Source of the DNA: Eledone cirrhosa
Taxonomy: Eukaryota > Mollusca > Cephalopoda > Octopoda > Eledonidae
Direction of reading: 5' to 3'
DNA: 64,000 nucleotides
NCBI GenBank assembly: GCA_964016885.1
Contig: OZ024740.1
Span: 200,073,537 to 200,137,536, forward strand
Shown here: positions 23,001 through 35,006 of the stretch, in pieces
Position numbering within the stretch: position 1 is the stretch's first letter
How the letters are laid out: each line of letters opens with the position of its first letter
The notes under the pieces: generated by a model
Databases searched by the model: none
The model's input: the letters and a program-made list of their open reading frames with translations, nothing else
What the model was told of the DNA's origin: nothing
Program-made: the position numbers and the translations under genes

Positions 23001-24062
23001 TAAAATTAGTCCTTCATCAGTGATGTTCCAACTTCTATTGGTATTTCATCGCTTTAAAAATCATATACCTTTGATTGGTGCGAGCAATAAATAAATAATG
23101 TTATTGGGACAAGTAAAATAGGGTGAAACGAGCGAGACGTGTAAACAAACAACAATGGTATTGCAACGGAAAGTTAGGAAGAGATAAGTACATGATATAT
23201 GTAAGCTTAAGCTTGGTGAATTCATGGACGAGATATACAGACCATCCGTCATGGATGAGATGTGAGCGAGAAAAGGATTTCACACAGGTTAAACGGGAGG
23301 AAGTGAGAGAGGGGGAGAAGCAGAGAGTGAGTGAGTGGAAGTGTGAGGAAGAGGCCAGCCGAGAGAGAGTGTGACTGGCAGAGGGGGTAAAAAGAAGGTG
23401 AGTGATACAGAGAGAGGGGAAGCTGTAAGAAAGAAACAGACAATCGCAGCCGAGGAAAAAAGATAAATATGAGAAAAATGGAGTGCTGCATGGTTGCACA
23501 TGGGTCACATATGAATAAAATTAGTCCTTCATCAGTGATCCTCCAACTCTCATTGGTATTTCATCGCCTTAAAAATCATATACCTCTGGTTGCTGCGAGC
23601 AATAACTAAATAAAGTTATTGGGACAAGTAAAATACTGCTTCCCCTCTCTCTGTATCTCTCACCTTCTTTTTACCCCCTCTGCCAGTCACACTCTCTCTC
23701 GGCTGGCCTCTTCCTCACACTTCCATTCACTCACTCTCTGCTTCTCCCCCTCTCTCACTTCCTCCCGTTTGACCTGTGTGAAATCCTTTTCTCGCTCACA
23801 TCTCACCCATGTCGGATGGTATGTATCTCTCGTCCATGAATTCACCTAGCTTAAGCTTACAGATATCATGTACTTGTCTCTTCCTATCTTTCCGTTGCAA
23901 TACCATCGTTGTTTGTTTACATGTCTCGCTCGTTTCACCCCATCTTACGTGTCCCAATAACTTTATTTAGTTATTGCTCGCACCAACCAGAGGTATATGA
24001 TTTTTAAAGCGATGAAATACCAATGAAAGTTGGAAGATCACTGATGAAGGACTAATTTTATT
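23001..24062. mobile_element. Foldback element, ~430 bp arms
   Basis: Arms 23001-23431 and 23636-24062 are inverted copies. The terminal 110 bp (ATTAGTCCTTCATCAGTGAT onwards) occurs a third time at 23515-23630 in direct orientation to the left arm, inside the spacer. All ORFs here are GA/CT-rich shadows and no transposase is present. It may be a MITE-like non-autonomous element. Confidence 0.8.
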
Positions 24063-24076
24063 CATATACACACACT

Positions 24077-24078
<2 letters not shown>

Positions 24079-24107
<29 letters not shown>
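24079..24107. repeat. (TA)n microsatellite
   Basis: Follows the right foldback arm. 24110-24760 downstream has no recognised gene. Confidence 0.9.
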
Positions 24108-24111
<4 letters not shown>

Positions 24112-24758
24112 GAGTATATGCTCCGAAATCAATAGACGTGTCGGAGGAACCTGCGAGCCTAGAGTCAGGTAGATCCACACACGGATCGCACCTTGAGCTG
24201 TTCGCCGGGGAAACAATTGTAACACACAATAAAATGAGTTCTGATGCATCACTGATTTTTCATTTTCCATTCTATATATATATATATAAATGAAGTATTT
24301 CCGTAGGAAAGGTAAAGGAAAAGAGAGTAAAAATGTAGGCTACAGAGCTTTTTAGTTATGTAATAAACAACATAAGATAATTATGTCATTTACCAGTGAT
24401 TTCTTGAAGACAGATATTTATATCTCTATTCATTCATTAGAATGAATAAGATAGAATGTTCATTAAGTATGGATTTGAAAACAAAATTTAGGAAATATGA
24501 AAATGATGCTGAAATCAAATAGCGAGCAAAATACATAAACATACACACACTCAAACATACGCCTATACGTAAAAGTACGTAAACGTATACATTCTCACAT
24601 AACTGTATGTGGGTCTACATGGAAATACGAAAACACACATATAAACGTGTATTTTTGCTCACACATGCGCACACAGAGAGTCACAGACTCACGCATGTAC
24701 TCAATAATAACGTTAAATCTATATATACACACATATGCATATCCCTCCATACACATGT

Positions 24759-24764
<6 letters not shown>

Positions 24765-24802
<38 letters not shown>
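24765..24802. repeat. (TA)n microsatellite
   Basis: Alternating AT. Confidence 0.9.
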
Positions 24803-24809
<7 letters not shown>

Positions 24810-24820
24810 TATAATTATAG

Positions 24821-25681
24821 GTGAGTATCAAACAGGTATATTTTCATATATTTTTATATCTGTATATCTGTTTGACCCGAAATAGGAGATCGAATCTTCG
24901 CTGTGTGGATGATTAGTTTAACCACCATCTCAGTGTGTTTGGCCTTTAACGTAAGTTGTAAGCTCTAATTCATTTGAATTATCGAGCGCTTGCCTCACAA
25001 TTCGAAAGTGTTTTCTCGTTATTTCATGGGCTGGAATTCGATTCTCGCTAATTTTTACTTGTATTAATCTCCAGAGTCTAGCTATTGGCCAGTTAATTTT
25101 ATTGACTGGTTTTGGTCTACTCTATTGACTGCCGAATAGCTGTGTTATATTTAACCACTCTGTCGAGAGCTTCATTCGATTTGTGATATTTTGCATTTTC
25201 GCAATATTATACACAGATGAATTCAATCGCCTAATTTAGGTGTTGCCTCCCTTGCTGAACCCCACGTGGGGTCGGTTACAGACACATCTAGGTGGACTTT
25301 CGAACTGAATCCCGTTGATAACGCGTACTCCTAGTTCAGTCAGGATACGAGAAACTAAACATCCTTTATGTAAGTGGACAGTAAATGACTTATGGAGCCG
25401 CAGAAACCCCAACACTGGACTTTACCATCATCCCAGGGGTCCGGGTGAGTATCAAACAGGTATAATTTCATATATTTTTATATCTGTATATCTATTTGAC
25501 CCGAAATAGGAGATCGAAACTTCGCTGTGTGGATGATTAGTTTAACCACCATCTCAGTGTGTTTGGCCTTTAACGTAAGTTGTAAGCTCTAATTCATTTG
25601 AATTATCTAGCGCTTGCCTCACAATTCGAAAGTGTTTTCTCGTTATTTCATAGGCTGGAATTCGATTCTCGCTAATTTTTA

Positions 25682-25684
<3 letters not shown>
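24821..25684. repeat. Partial tandem duplication, ~620 bp period
   Basis: 24821-25059 is repeated almost exactly at 25441-25683 (GTGAGTATCAAACAGGTATA to CTCGCTAATTTTTACTT), separated by about 380 bp of unshared sequence. Each copy contains the tRNA-like repeat also seen at 4190-4345. It could be a tandem duplication or a small direct-repeat-bounded element. Confidence 0.75.
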
Positions 25685-25756
<72 letters not shown>

Positions 25757-25757
25757 G
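25685..25757. repeat. (TA)n microsatellite
   Basis: Alternating AT. Confidence 0.95.
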
Positions 25758-26079
25758 TGTGTGTCAAGAGGATTGATTAAAATTTGTAATAAAGACAAAT
25801 AAATGTATCATGGCATTTAGTGGGAGGTCGGGGTGGCTAAACTTGCCGGTAGAACAAAGAGGGAGTGAAAAAAGCCATTCAGGCGTTGAAAGTGAAATCT
25901 ATACAGCAAATTCTAAGGATAGTGTATGAAAAGTCGAAAAATTGTTCACTAGGAAAGAGGGTGGGGAGTTGAAAGAATAGGTAAGTCGACAGGGAGTAAA
26001 ATAAAAATTTAAAAAAAAATAAATATATAAAAAAATGTTGATAGTGAGAAATGAATTTTAAAAAAACAGTAGAGTCTAG

Positions 26080-27122
26080 AAACAGCTGCTATAATTAGTA
26101 AGTATTGCTAAGCTATAGAAAATGTTAATAGGTAGAGTATGGGAAAATACTAAATAAGAGATTGTAGTTGGTAGTGAAAAAATTTAAAGCAGGCTTTACA
26201 GGGGATCTAACACAGCTGTTATAAATAGTTAGTAAAGCGTAATCACCCAATGCTATCATACAATTACAGGTTAATAAGTTGAGAAAAAAATGATACTAAA
26301 TGAGAAATTTAGAAAATGTAGAATTTTCGGGCCACATATGGGACCTCAAAGATAATAATATAACCTAAAATCTCACATGGAGCTTACTTTCCGGAGCTAA
26401 ATCTTACACGGGAGGACGCCACCCGTGCAACTTATGTTCAGACGAATCATTACAAATGCTATTTTCGAAGGACCAACGCCTAAACAAGAAAGACGGACTG
26501 GTAACCGCATGCAAGCACAGATTGCGTAAGACTTACCTCATCCTCAAACCCCATAACGACCCGGGTGGGTAGACAAGGGCTGATACCCCCCCACTTGCAA
26601 ATTTTGTTAGGGGAAACCCCTGCTTACATAGGTAGACGTAACTTTTTTCTTTTCTCTATGTTTCCTTCTTCCCCACATCTCATCCTATCACTTCCTTCCA
26701 CCCACGATCTTCTTCCTCGTCTGTTTTTCACCTTTCGCCTACCCCGATGCAGCCCATCGGTCCTCTGTAGCCTCCGTACCCCCACCCCCATAATTTTAAG
26801 ATAGAATTGGCCGATTACGTTTTATTTATAGCAGATGTGTGAGGCCCCTGTAATTTCTTCTTTTTTATTACTACTCCAATTCTACATTTTCTAAATTTCT
26901 TATTTAGTATTATTTTTTTCTCAACTTATTAACCTGTAATTGTAAGATAGCATTGGCTGATTACGCTTTAATAACTATTTATAGCAGCTGTGTTAGACCC
27001 CCTGTAAAGACTGCTTTACATTTTTTCACTACCAACTACAATCTCTTATTTAGTATTTTCCCATTCTCTACCTCATAAACTTTTCTATAGCTTAGCAATG
27101 CCTACTAATTATAGCAGCTGTT
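26080..27122 (+). mobile_element. 5'-truncated PLE flanked by its own inverted 3' end
   Basis: 26080-26325 is an inverted copy of 26875-27122 (for example AATTCTACATTTTCTAAATT). Between them lie a GIY-YIG C-terminal fragment (26325-26570) and a 3' untranslated region with pyrimidine-rich sequence. Confidence 0.75.
26325..26570 (+). pseudogene. PLE GIY-YIG C-terminal fragment
   Basis: The plus frame reads GHIWDLKDNNIT (one stop), NLTWSLLSGAKSYTGGRHPC, NLCSDESLQMLFS, LNKKDGLVTACKHRLRKTYL and ends near KPHNDPGG. It is nearly the same as the minus-strand copy at 56.4-56.6 kb, including the C-x2-C..C-x-H zinc-binding tail. The catalytic YIG and Arg are lost by truncation, so only the end of the endonuclease remains. 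Confidence 0.8.
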
Positions 27123-27369
27123 TCCTACGCACGTAGGACAGAACAAAGGAGAGGCACAAAAACAAAGAAAAGAATCCAGTCACTGAAGAGGTCAGAGAAT
27201 GTGTGACGAAAGAACGTTGACAATATATGAACAACCGTCCGGTTGTGGAACCAACCAACCAACCGGAAATTTATAAATTCTTAAATTTATAAATTTAATT
27301 TATAATAAATTGGAGTGAAAGCAACTGGTGCGTGTGTTTATTATTGGCAACATGACCCTCCCAAAGCAT

Positions 27370-27420
<51 letters not shown>

Positions 27421-27460
27421 TATATATATAGTTATATATATATAGAGAGAGTTATATATG

Positions 27461-27514
<54 letters not shown>

Positions 27515-27519
<5 letters not shown>

Positions 27520-28222
27520 GGAAAAAATTAAACGAAATTTTATTTCTCACTCTTAGTACGGCTGTTACTTAAATATAAGTATGTATACGTACATACATAT
27601 ATGTATACAGACATACAGTAGTATGTATATATATACATACATGCACACATATATATATGTACGTGTGGATTTACCGAACATTTATTATAATGCTCGGTGT
27701 GTTTGTAAACAAACATCCCGAATTAAGCCGTACAGTGTTTAGCAACCATCGTTGCCCTTTTGAAATATCGTTTCATTTTTTCCGTTTATCTTTTCCGGTG
27801 CGCCCGGCCGATTAACTCACTCGATATACAAATTAGGCTGCTCAGCCGTTAATATACATAAGGAAATTATATACTTTAAGACGTTCAATCATCTGGCAGG
27901 AAGGTATACGGTGCTGACGATAGCTAATAATCTTGAAACTAGTACATCATTCCTTTGTCAGTGTTGAACAAATGGGCAACGATGGTTGCTAAACACTGTA
28001 CGGCTTAATTCGGGATATTTGTTTACAAACACACGGAGCATTATAATAAATGTTCGGTAAATACATACGTACATATATATATATATATATATATTTGTGC
28101 ATGTATGTATATATATACATACTACTGTACGTCTGTATACATATATGTATGTACGTATACATACTTATATTTAAGTAACAGCCGTACTAAGAGTGAGAAA
28201 TAAAATTTCGTTTCTTTTTTCC

Positions 28223-28228
<6 letters not shown>
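27515..28228. repeat. Inverted repeat with 250 bp arms (copy at 63.25 kb)
   Basis: Arms 27515-27760 and 27974-28228 (GGGCAACGATGGTTGCTAAA at the inner end), spacer about 213 bp. The spacer and right arm (27826-28228) recur at 63253-63640. Confidence 0.8.
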
Positions 28229-28262
<34 letters not shown>

Positions 28263-28314
28263 CTCTCTCTATATATATAATTATATATATATAACTATAT
28301 ATATATATATATAT

Positions 28315-28678
28315 ATGAAAGACGTAAAATAAGAAAATTTTTCAAAATTAAAAATTAACCTACTTACTAAAATGTTCACTGCTACTAATTAGTTTCTGTA
28401 AGGGGATAAATATAGTTACGCAATGTAACTACAGAGAAGTCCTTACGTCATCAGGGAGTCTATTCTCAGCTAAGTTCCCAGGCAATGGGTTCCTAGTGTC
28501 CGCGCATTGCCTGGGAACTTAGCTGAGAATAGACTACCTGATGACTTAAGGACTTCTCTGTAGTTATATTGCGTAACTATATTTATTCCCTTACAGAAAC
28601 TAATTAGTAGGAGTGAACATTTTAGTAAGTAACTTAATTTTTAATTTTTAACATTTTCTTATTTTACGTCTTTCATAT
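28315..28678. repeat. Near-perfect hairpin, 172 bp arms
   Basis: Arms 28315-28486 and 28505-28678 with an 18 bp loop. Ends are ATGAAAGACGTAAAATAAGA and its complement. Confidence 0.85.
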
Positions 28679-29022
28679 AATTGTTCTGCACCCCCCTGAA
28701 TAGAACCACAAAGGTACTAAGACATAACATATATATTTGCTAACATGGGTATACATATGTACACATATGTTGGTAGATGTATTAATTCTCTATATTTATC
28801 TCCAAATTATTTGTTGAGCGAAACTTGCCAAAATTTACTGCTATGGTTCATGGTAGTAGATAGGCTCTTGTCATAATACCACCCCACTCCTCACTGATTA
28901 ATCTCAGTGTCACGAGATTGATTCTTTAGAATTTGCCACTGACCAAGTAGGCAGTGAATTTTTTCAGTGCCCTGGAATTTAGTCCCCGCTAGCTTTATTC
29001 AATCCACTGAATTATTATTTTT
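28679..29022. other. Spacer inside the composite foldback
   Basis: Unique AT-rich DNA. 28860-28990 has weak tRNA-SINE-like features (ACGAGATTGATTC) that I cannot confirm. No gene seen. Confidence 0.35.
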
Positions 29023-29137
29023 ATATGGGTTCCTAGTGTCCACGCATTGCCTGGGAACTTAGCTGAGAATAGACTCCCTGATGATGTAACGACTTATCTG
29101 TAGTTATATTGTATATACATATGTTGGTAGATATACT

Positions 29138-29257
<120 letters not shown>

Positions 29258-29957
29258 TGTTATGCTTTGGGAGGGTCATTTTTCCAATAATAAACACACG
29301 CACCAGTTGCTTTCACTCCAATTTATTATAAATTACATTTATAAATTTAAGAATTTATAAATTACCGGTTGGTTGGTTGGTTGCACAACCGGACGGTTGT
29401 TCATATATTGTCAAAGTTCTTTCGTCACACATTCTCTGACCTCTTCAGTGACTGGATTCTTTTCTTTATATGTATGTACGTATACATACTTGTATTTATA
29501 TATATATTGTTATATATATATGTATATATATCATTTACTTATATATATATGTATATATATTTTATATATACTTATCTATATATATGTTAAGGGTGTGTGT
29601 TTCTGTTTCTGCGTAACTTCTATAGCTTGCAACCGATTTTTATTTTATATTTTCAGATTTGTGTCTAGTGCGCCCGCTATAAGAGAAAAACCGACTCAAA
29701 ACCAGTTTTGAGAGACGCCGAGGGAGAGCCAGACAAAGAGAGATAGGCCGTTATAGAGAGAAAGATACAATTAAAGTGTTAGATATTCAAAGAGAGAGAG
29801 AGAGACGTCCCACACCGGCTTGAACTATAGATCAAAGTATATCAGTTGAAGGCTTAACAATAAGTCGTTTTACAGTCTTTGATTTTACAGAACAAAGAAA
29901 AATTGATACTATTTGAAATTATTGTTGCAAACATGTGAATTGTGAAATCCTTCGTAT

Positions 29958-31459
29958 TTGTGGTTCAAGTACAGAGATGATCTTTCCGGGAATTTTAAAC
30001 GTGTGGCACAACTGCAGTACCCTGACATGGAAGGTACCAGAGATGAGGTCTACAACAGTGCACTGATTGACATAGAAGGCAGGATTGTTTCACTCGGTGG
30101 AAATGATTTACCCTCATATGGCCTGCCCCAAATTTCCGAACAGGGTCAAAAGTACTTCCCACAGCTATCCTACGAAAAACGTCCTAAAAGAAACATCCTA
30201 CGACATTGATACTCTTTCCCAATATGTTATCGACACTGAACCACAACTGCTTCCGGAACAACAACGGATTAACAACATTATTTCCAACCATGTATGCCAC
30301 CGAAAAGGAGGTATCTTCTTCCTGGATGCACCTGGATGGACAGGACAAACTTTTGTAACGAAGCTCCGCCTTGCAAAAGTTCGGCTGCATAGGGATATCG
30401 CGGTAGCTGTTACCTCCTCTGGGATTGCTGCTACTTTGCTGCCCGGTGGCAGGACAGCGCACTCGACTTTTAAACTCCCCCTGAATTTAGCAACATCTGA
30501 AACGCCTACCTGCAACATCAGCAAAAGCTCAGACCAGGGTCGGGTCCTCAAACGGTGTCATCTCATTGTGTGGGATCAGTGCACCATGGCCCACAAAGGA
30601 GCTCTGGAAGCAGTAGTTAGAACCCTTAAAGATATCAGAGATTGTCATGCTCCAATGGGAGGTGTAACGCTTTTGTTGTCTGGTGATTTCAGACAGACGC
30701 TTCCCGTCATTCCCAAAGGTACCAGGGCAGATGAAGTCCAGGCGTGCCTTAAATACTCTCCATTGTGGTGAAACCTTACAACCCTGACTCTTACCACTAA
30801 CATGAGAGCTCAACTACACGGTGAAAACATATCTGCTAGCTTTGCAAAGGACATTTTGACACTTGGCGATGGCAAGAGGCCTCTCGACGCTGCCGGAGAA
30901 ATGGTCGTCGGGCCATGTTAATTCTGTGGAGGAGCTGAAAGACCAAGTGTTTCCGAACTTGACAGAAAATTACCAAAATCACAATTGGCTGTGCGAAAGA
31001 GCAATAATGGCTCAAAAATCATCACTGTTAATAAACTCAACGAATAGCTAATGCTGTCTCTTCCAGGAATTCTTCACAACCTACAAGTCTGTCGAACACA
31101 ATGAAGTGGTGAACTATCCTCCAGAATTGTTCAATTCATTGGAGCCCCCCGGACTACCTCCCCACATATTAGGACTTGAAGTTGGAACTCCTGTAATTCT
31201 GCTTAGTAATCTAGATCCGCCAAGACTGTGGAATGGGACACGACTGGTGGTAAAGAAACTGATGTCACATGTTATGGAGGCAACAATTCTTTCTGGGTGT
31301 AGAAAAGGTAATGACGTCTTCATTCCCAGAATCCCTCTTATTACATCAGCAGCAGAAATTCCTTTTTCATTAAGACGGCTGCAATTTCCAATTCGTGTCA
31401 ACCTTGCAATGTCCATTAACAAATCCCAAGGTCAGACCATCAGCACTGCCGCCAGATAA
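29958..31459 (+). pseudogene. Helitron PIF1-like helicase
   Basis: Plus strand, in pieces. 29958-30209 carries the region before the helicase (NSALIDIEGRIVSLGGNDLP, YGLPQ). 30085-30771 carries the helicase core: LNPEQ-like motif (LLPEQQRINNI), a damaged Walker A (LDAPGWTGQTF, so the GxGKT Gly and Lys are lost), VTSSGIAATLLPGGRTAHS, a damaged Walker B (VWDQCTM for DE), and LLLSGDFRQTLPVIPKGTRA. 31106-31459 carries the C-terminus: GTPVILLSNLDPPRLWNGTR, DVFIPRIPLI, LAMSINKSQGQTIS. These match the helicase half of the Rep-helicase protein of Helitrons rather than a cellular PIF1, judging by the LSNLDPP..LWNGTR tail. No Rep domain or terminal hairpin was found. Stops near 30771 and 31051, and the lost ATPase residues, make it inactive. 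Confidence 0.85.
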
Positions 31460-31624
31460 CGATGGTCGACCATATCGTGCCTCTGAGATTCTGGTCTCGC
31501 TGATGGCCACCACATTTATGTTTAGCTACCTGAGATCGTTGAGCAGGTGGCCCTGATTCCATGATGACACCTGTGAGAAGCCATGTTGGCTAGGATAGGA
31601 GCAAAACAAGTGAGAGAGGAAAAT
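31460..31624. other. Short gap between Helitron and ORF1-like remnants
   Basis: No feature recognised. It may contain the Helitron 3' end, but no CTRR end with hairpin could be fixed. Confidence 0.3.
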
Positions 31625-33080
31625 TAAAAACAATTTAGGGGGTGGATGATCCATCCCTGACCAGAGGCGAGTTTCTCCACGAGAATGTCTGTGAATATTC
31701 TTTTAGTGATGTTCCCTCGGTAGTCTCCAATTGATGTGAGAAACTTTCTTTTTAATGTCATGTAGTTTTTTGGGGTGATTTCTATTATTTGTATGTGTAT
31801 ATGGGGGGTGCAATTTTGGTGGCCTGTACGTAGTTTGTTTCTGTGATGTTGGTCTGGTGTTGAATGTAATTTAAAAGCTTTGTGTTGTCTGTGTCTATGG
31901 CTGTGTATTGTGTCTGCTGTTGGAGTGTTGGTGCTTTCTGTGTTTGCTGTGGTGTAGTTGGAGGTGACGATGGGATAGAGGCTAATGGTGGTGGTGTTGG
32001 TGGTGTTGGTGGAGGTCGTGGTGATGGTGTAGGTGGCTGTGGGGCTGTTGATTTTCTGTTCATTTTAATTTTGGGGGTTCTTTCTTCCTTTTCTTTTTGG
32101 AGGGCGAAGGTAGAGAGTTCTACCTTTTTTGCTGGGATGGTTTTCCATCCTTCGGCCTCATCGCACTCCTTGTGCGATATCGGGAATGAGCATGCTCTCC
32201 ATTGGTTCTGTTGGTGGTGGAAGAGATGGTGCTTTTGTTGTTGAGGATAGTGATTTTCTTCTGCCACTGTAGTCTTGGTTGTTTTGTCCCCTCCAGTTGC
32301 GGGGCACGGCATGGGGAGAAGGGGAGAGCGGTTGTTCGTATTGGTGAGTTTGGGGCAGAAGGCCTTAAGGTACTTCTTGTCACCGAATCCATAACACCTT
32401 GGGCGTCTACCTTCGAAAGTCACGGGTAGATGGCTGCCGTTGTCTATTACATCGGGGCTGACTCGATTCTCTCATCGTTTTCTTGGATGAGTAGCTCCAT
32501 CCCCGACCCTGTCCAATTATCCTGTCTTATTCGCATGACGTCGAGTATGGTTGTTGAATCCTCGACGTCAGCGATGACAGCCACCGTCAACCACGCGTTC
32601 TCCACTGAGGGCGGAACCTGGGTTACTCGAACCCTCATGACTCACTGGCCGCAGAATGTGGGCATCATTATTATTTCGTCACTGCGGAGTGGCGCAATGG
32701 AGTGTGCTCTGGGTTCTTCCGGTGTAGCTTAGAACACATCCACAGTTCCATATCTCGCTCCTCGGTCTATGTATGTTTTCTGTGCCCAGACGGCATCCAT
32801 AGCCCTTTGGACCTGTGACTCCGTTGCCCGTTGGACTCGGCGCGATTTTATTCCGATTGTGCGATAACTGACGGAACACAAAAGCTTGTTTTTCATTATG
32901 TTAGCTGGGCGGGTGAGACTTACCTTGTGTCCGGTCTTTTTAACCAAGATATTGGCTTGCTTTATCTCCTCATTGGTGATGTATACCAGTTCAACATTTT
33001 GTGCGGCTTTAGCGAACGATGTGGTTGTGGTCTGCTGTGCTGACTCATCGTTAGTCTTGCCTGTGTTGCTGTTGTTGTTG
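31625..33080 (-). pseudogene. Zinc-knuckle ORF1/Gag-like protein of a retroelement
   Basis: Minus strand. From about 33070 the frame reads TNDESAQQTTTTSFAKAAQN, ILVKKTGHKVSLTRPANIMK, SYRTIGIKSRRVQRATESQV, a stop near 32731, then AHSIAPLRSDEIIMM, a stop near 32639, then VIADVEDSTTILDVMRIRQD. After a frameshift near 32445 comes VTFEGRRPRCYGFGDKKYLK with a CCHC-type knuckle whose second Cys is Phe, then a Pro-rich region (PPTPSPRPPPTPPTPPPL). A frameshift in a C6 run near 31812 leads to the tail (NYMTLKRKFLTSIGDYRGNI, ending about 31630). The N-terminal low-complexity Asn/Ser region may extend to about 33240. The layout fits an RNA-binding ORF1p or Gag. No RT partner is adjacent. Confidence 0.65.
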
Positions 33081-33369
33081 TTGGTGGTGGTGTTCTTGTT
33101 GGGTTTTTTTCTTCTGTGTTGCTGCTGTTACAGTTGTTGCTCCCTGAGTTCTTTGTGGCTGCTGGTGCTGTTATTGTTGTTATTGAGATGGCGGTGGTGT
33201 CTGAGCTTTCTAATGATGGAAAGATTTTTCGTAGTTTGCGCTGCTGCTGCTACTGTTCCAGTGGCTGCTGCTGTTGTCACCACCACTGCCACTGTCGCTG
33301 CTGCTGCTGTAATAATGACAACAGTAGTGGTGATAACAATTACTGTCACTAGGGTTGTTACAGTAGTAG

Positions 33370-33845
33370 CAATAATAATAATAACAACGATAATAATAAT
33401 AATAATAGCAGCGGCTCCTACCACGATAGAAAAGGCAACAACAAAAAGTGCAACTGTAGAGCCCCTAACAACTGTCCACACCAGGGTCAATGCCTGATTA
33501 GTAATGTCATATACAAGTACTCAGTAACTACTGACAATCGTATTAAATCCTACATAGGGGACACTTCAAAAGAGTTTAAGACAAAATTTAGAACTCATCT
33601 CCACTCGTTTAAGAATAGAAACCTCAAGTTCTCAACTTCTCTCGCTAGCGATATCAGCCAACTAATAGAATCTCACAATAGCTACACAACCAGCTGGAGT
33701 ATAATTAGACAGTGCAACATGTTAAGAAGTTTCAATTATGCCTGATGGAAGCATATTTTATAAGTTGCTCACCTCACACACTTGTTAATAACAGAGCAGA
33801 AACAGCCATAAGCTGCCAACACAGACTCCACTACACTTTCTAACA
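33370..33845 (+). pseudogene. Penelope-like element, GIY-YIG C-terminus
   Basis: Plus strand. An Asn/Ser-rich linker (33372-33420) precedes CNCRAPNNCPHQGQC (Cys knuckle, tgc at 33449), NVIYKYSVTTDNR, the GIY-YIG core KSYIGDTSKEFKTKFRTHLH (catalytic Arg of the R-x3-H pattern replaced by Lys), and SLASDISQLIESHNSYTTSW. After a frameshift near 33730 comes QLCLMEAYFISC, LVNNRAETAISCQHRLHYTF and a stop near 33842. The RT is absent and the element is 5'-truncated. The join with the minus-strand ORF1-like remnant falls in Asn-rich sequence near 33.1-33.4 kb. Confidence 0.8.
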
Positions 33846-34286
33846 GGACATTTCACCCAATATAACCCTCTATTCTCAACCTTAACTTCAACCATAAAAC
33901 CTCTATTAGCTACCTCTAGTTGATTAGCCAGAGTATCTAAATCAATACTGCTTATAATTAACAACATAACTGGTGCCTAGCTATAGCCCACAGCTTACCA
34001 CATTACATCTACACTATTAACAGCACAGTTCTAAGCTGGGATATTTAATTAACACCCTTAAGAAATTCTCAGCCTTAATACCACATAGTTACCTCCCCTA
34101 GTTATTACGTCCCTTTACAATCGCCATTGCTGTTATAAATTAAGCTCACACACTTCCAACCCAGAAGCTATGCATTACGACGTATATTGGCTCTACTTTA
34201 ATTGAACTTCTATCCAGAATTTTCCTCTGCTTTAAATGAACTTTTACCCAGATTGGCTGGTTGGACCAGTATTAATAATTATATCT
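33846..34286 (+). other. Probable 3' non-coding region of the 33.4 kb PLE
   Basis: AT-rich, no ORF. Placed by position between the GIY-YIG stop and the ribozyme-like fold. Confidence 0.4.
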
Positions 34287-34380
34287 TCTCTGAGGATCTA
34301 TACCAACAGCGTTAGCAGCTTACACGTGCGTAAACATTATTACTCGCTGTGGTATAGTTGAAACATAATGTACGAAGTAA
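34285..34380 (+). ncRNA. Hammerhead-like fold with extended stem II (degenerate)
   Basis: Core CTGAGGA at 34289-34296 (a permitted CUGANGA variant), long hairpin CTATACCAACAGCG / CGCTGTGGTATAG (34298-34357), GAAAC (34360-34364), stem III ACA/TGT with loop TAA, then a stem I strand CGAAG partly complementary to CTTCT before the core. The stem II base pair next to the core and the first stem I pair are mismatched. Confidence 0.35.
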
Positions 34381-34573
34381 AATTTTGTTTTAAACGAATT
34401 GCTCCTCCCACGTTTATTTGTTTTGCTTATACCTGCTCTGCTTGACTTCTTCGTTAAATATTAACCCTTCTTTAATATTTACCACTACTAGCCTAAGCAT
34501 CGCGCAAACCTCTCTTCGGCCATCGGCATTTAGCATACTGTATCACATCTCTCTCTCTCCTCTATTATGATAC

Positions 34574-34630
34574 AGCGTGAAACAGACTGTTTCACGCTGA
34601 AAGGAAAGAAGCTGACAGACTGTCAGCTTC
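34574..34630. repeat. Twin perfect palindromes
   Basis: AGCGTGAAACAG / CTGTTTCACGCT (34574-34598) and GAAGCTGACAG / CTGTCAGCTTC (34608-34630), each around a single central A and both centred on CAGACTG. Confidence 0.85.
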
Positions 34631-34770
34631 TCTCCGTTCTTTCGCTGAAAAAAAGTTAGTGACATAATCATTACTTTAAAACTGATAGCGTATGGTCTTC
34701 TAAATGTTTGTAATTAAACATACGGTATATTGCCAAATATACTATACATACATTCATAGATACACATACA

Positions 34771-34857
34771 CACATATATATATATGCAGACACATATATA
34801 TATATATATATATATGTATATGTGTGTACATATATATATACTTACATATACACGCAG

Positions 34858-34888
<31 letters not shown>

Positions 34889-34905
34889 CATACATACATA
34901 CACAT

Positions 34906-34950
<45 letters not shown>

Positions 34951-34975
34951 CATACATACATACACATATACATAC

Positions 34976-35006
<31 letters not shown>

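Noticed and set aside
23101..23849. Ser/Leu/Phe-rich ORFs
   Set aside because: They lie in pyrimidine-rich foldback arms and appear in mirror on both strands.
23010..24055. CTGATGA at the termini of the 23 kb foldback
   Set aside because: No GAAA box or stem II follows; it is just part of the terminal repeat.
24821..25684. LTR retrotransposon with short LTRs
   Set aside because: No primer-binding site, polypurine tract or coding sequence, and no target duplication seen.
26575..26640. CTGATAC ... GGGGAAAC resembling a hammerhead core
   Set aside because: The core lacks G8-A9, and the related copy near 56.3 kb does not keep either box.
30085..31459. Cellular PIF1 helicase gene
   Set aside because: Broken Walker A and B motifs, in-frame stops, no introns and a Helitron-like C-terminus.
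32886..33497. 203-residue plus ORF and its 120-residue minus partner
   Set aside because: Antisense of the ORF1-like protein at one end and GTT/GCT triplet repeats at the other; no domain.
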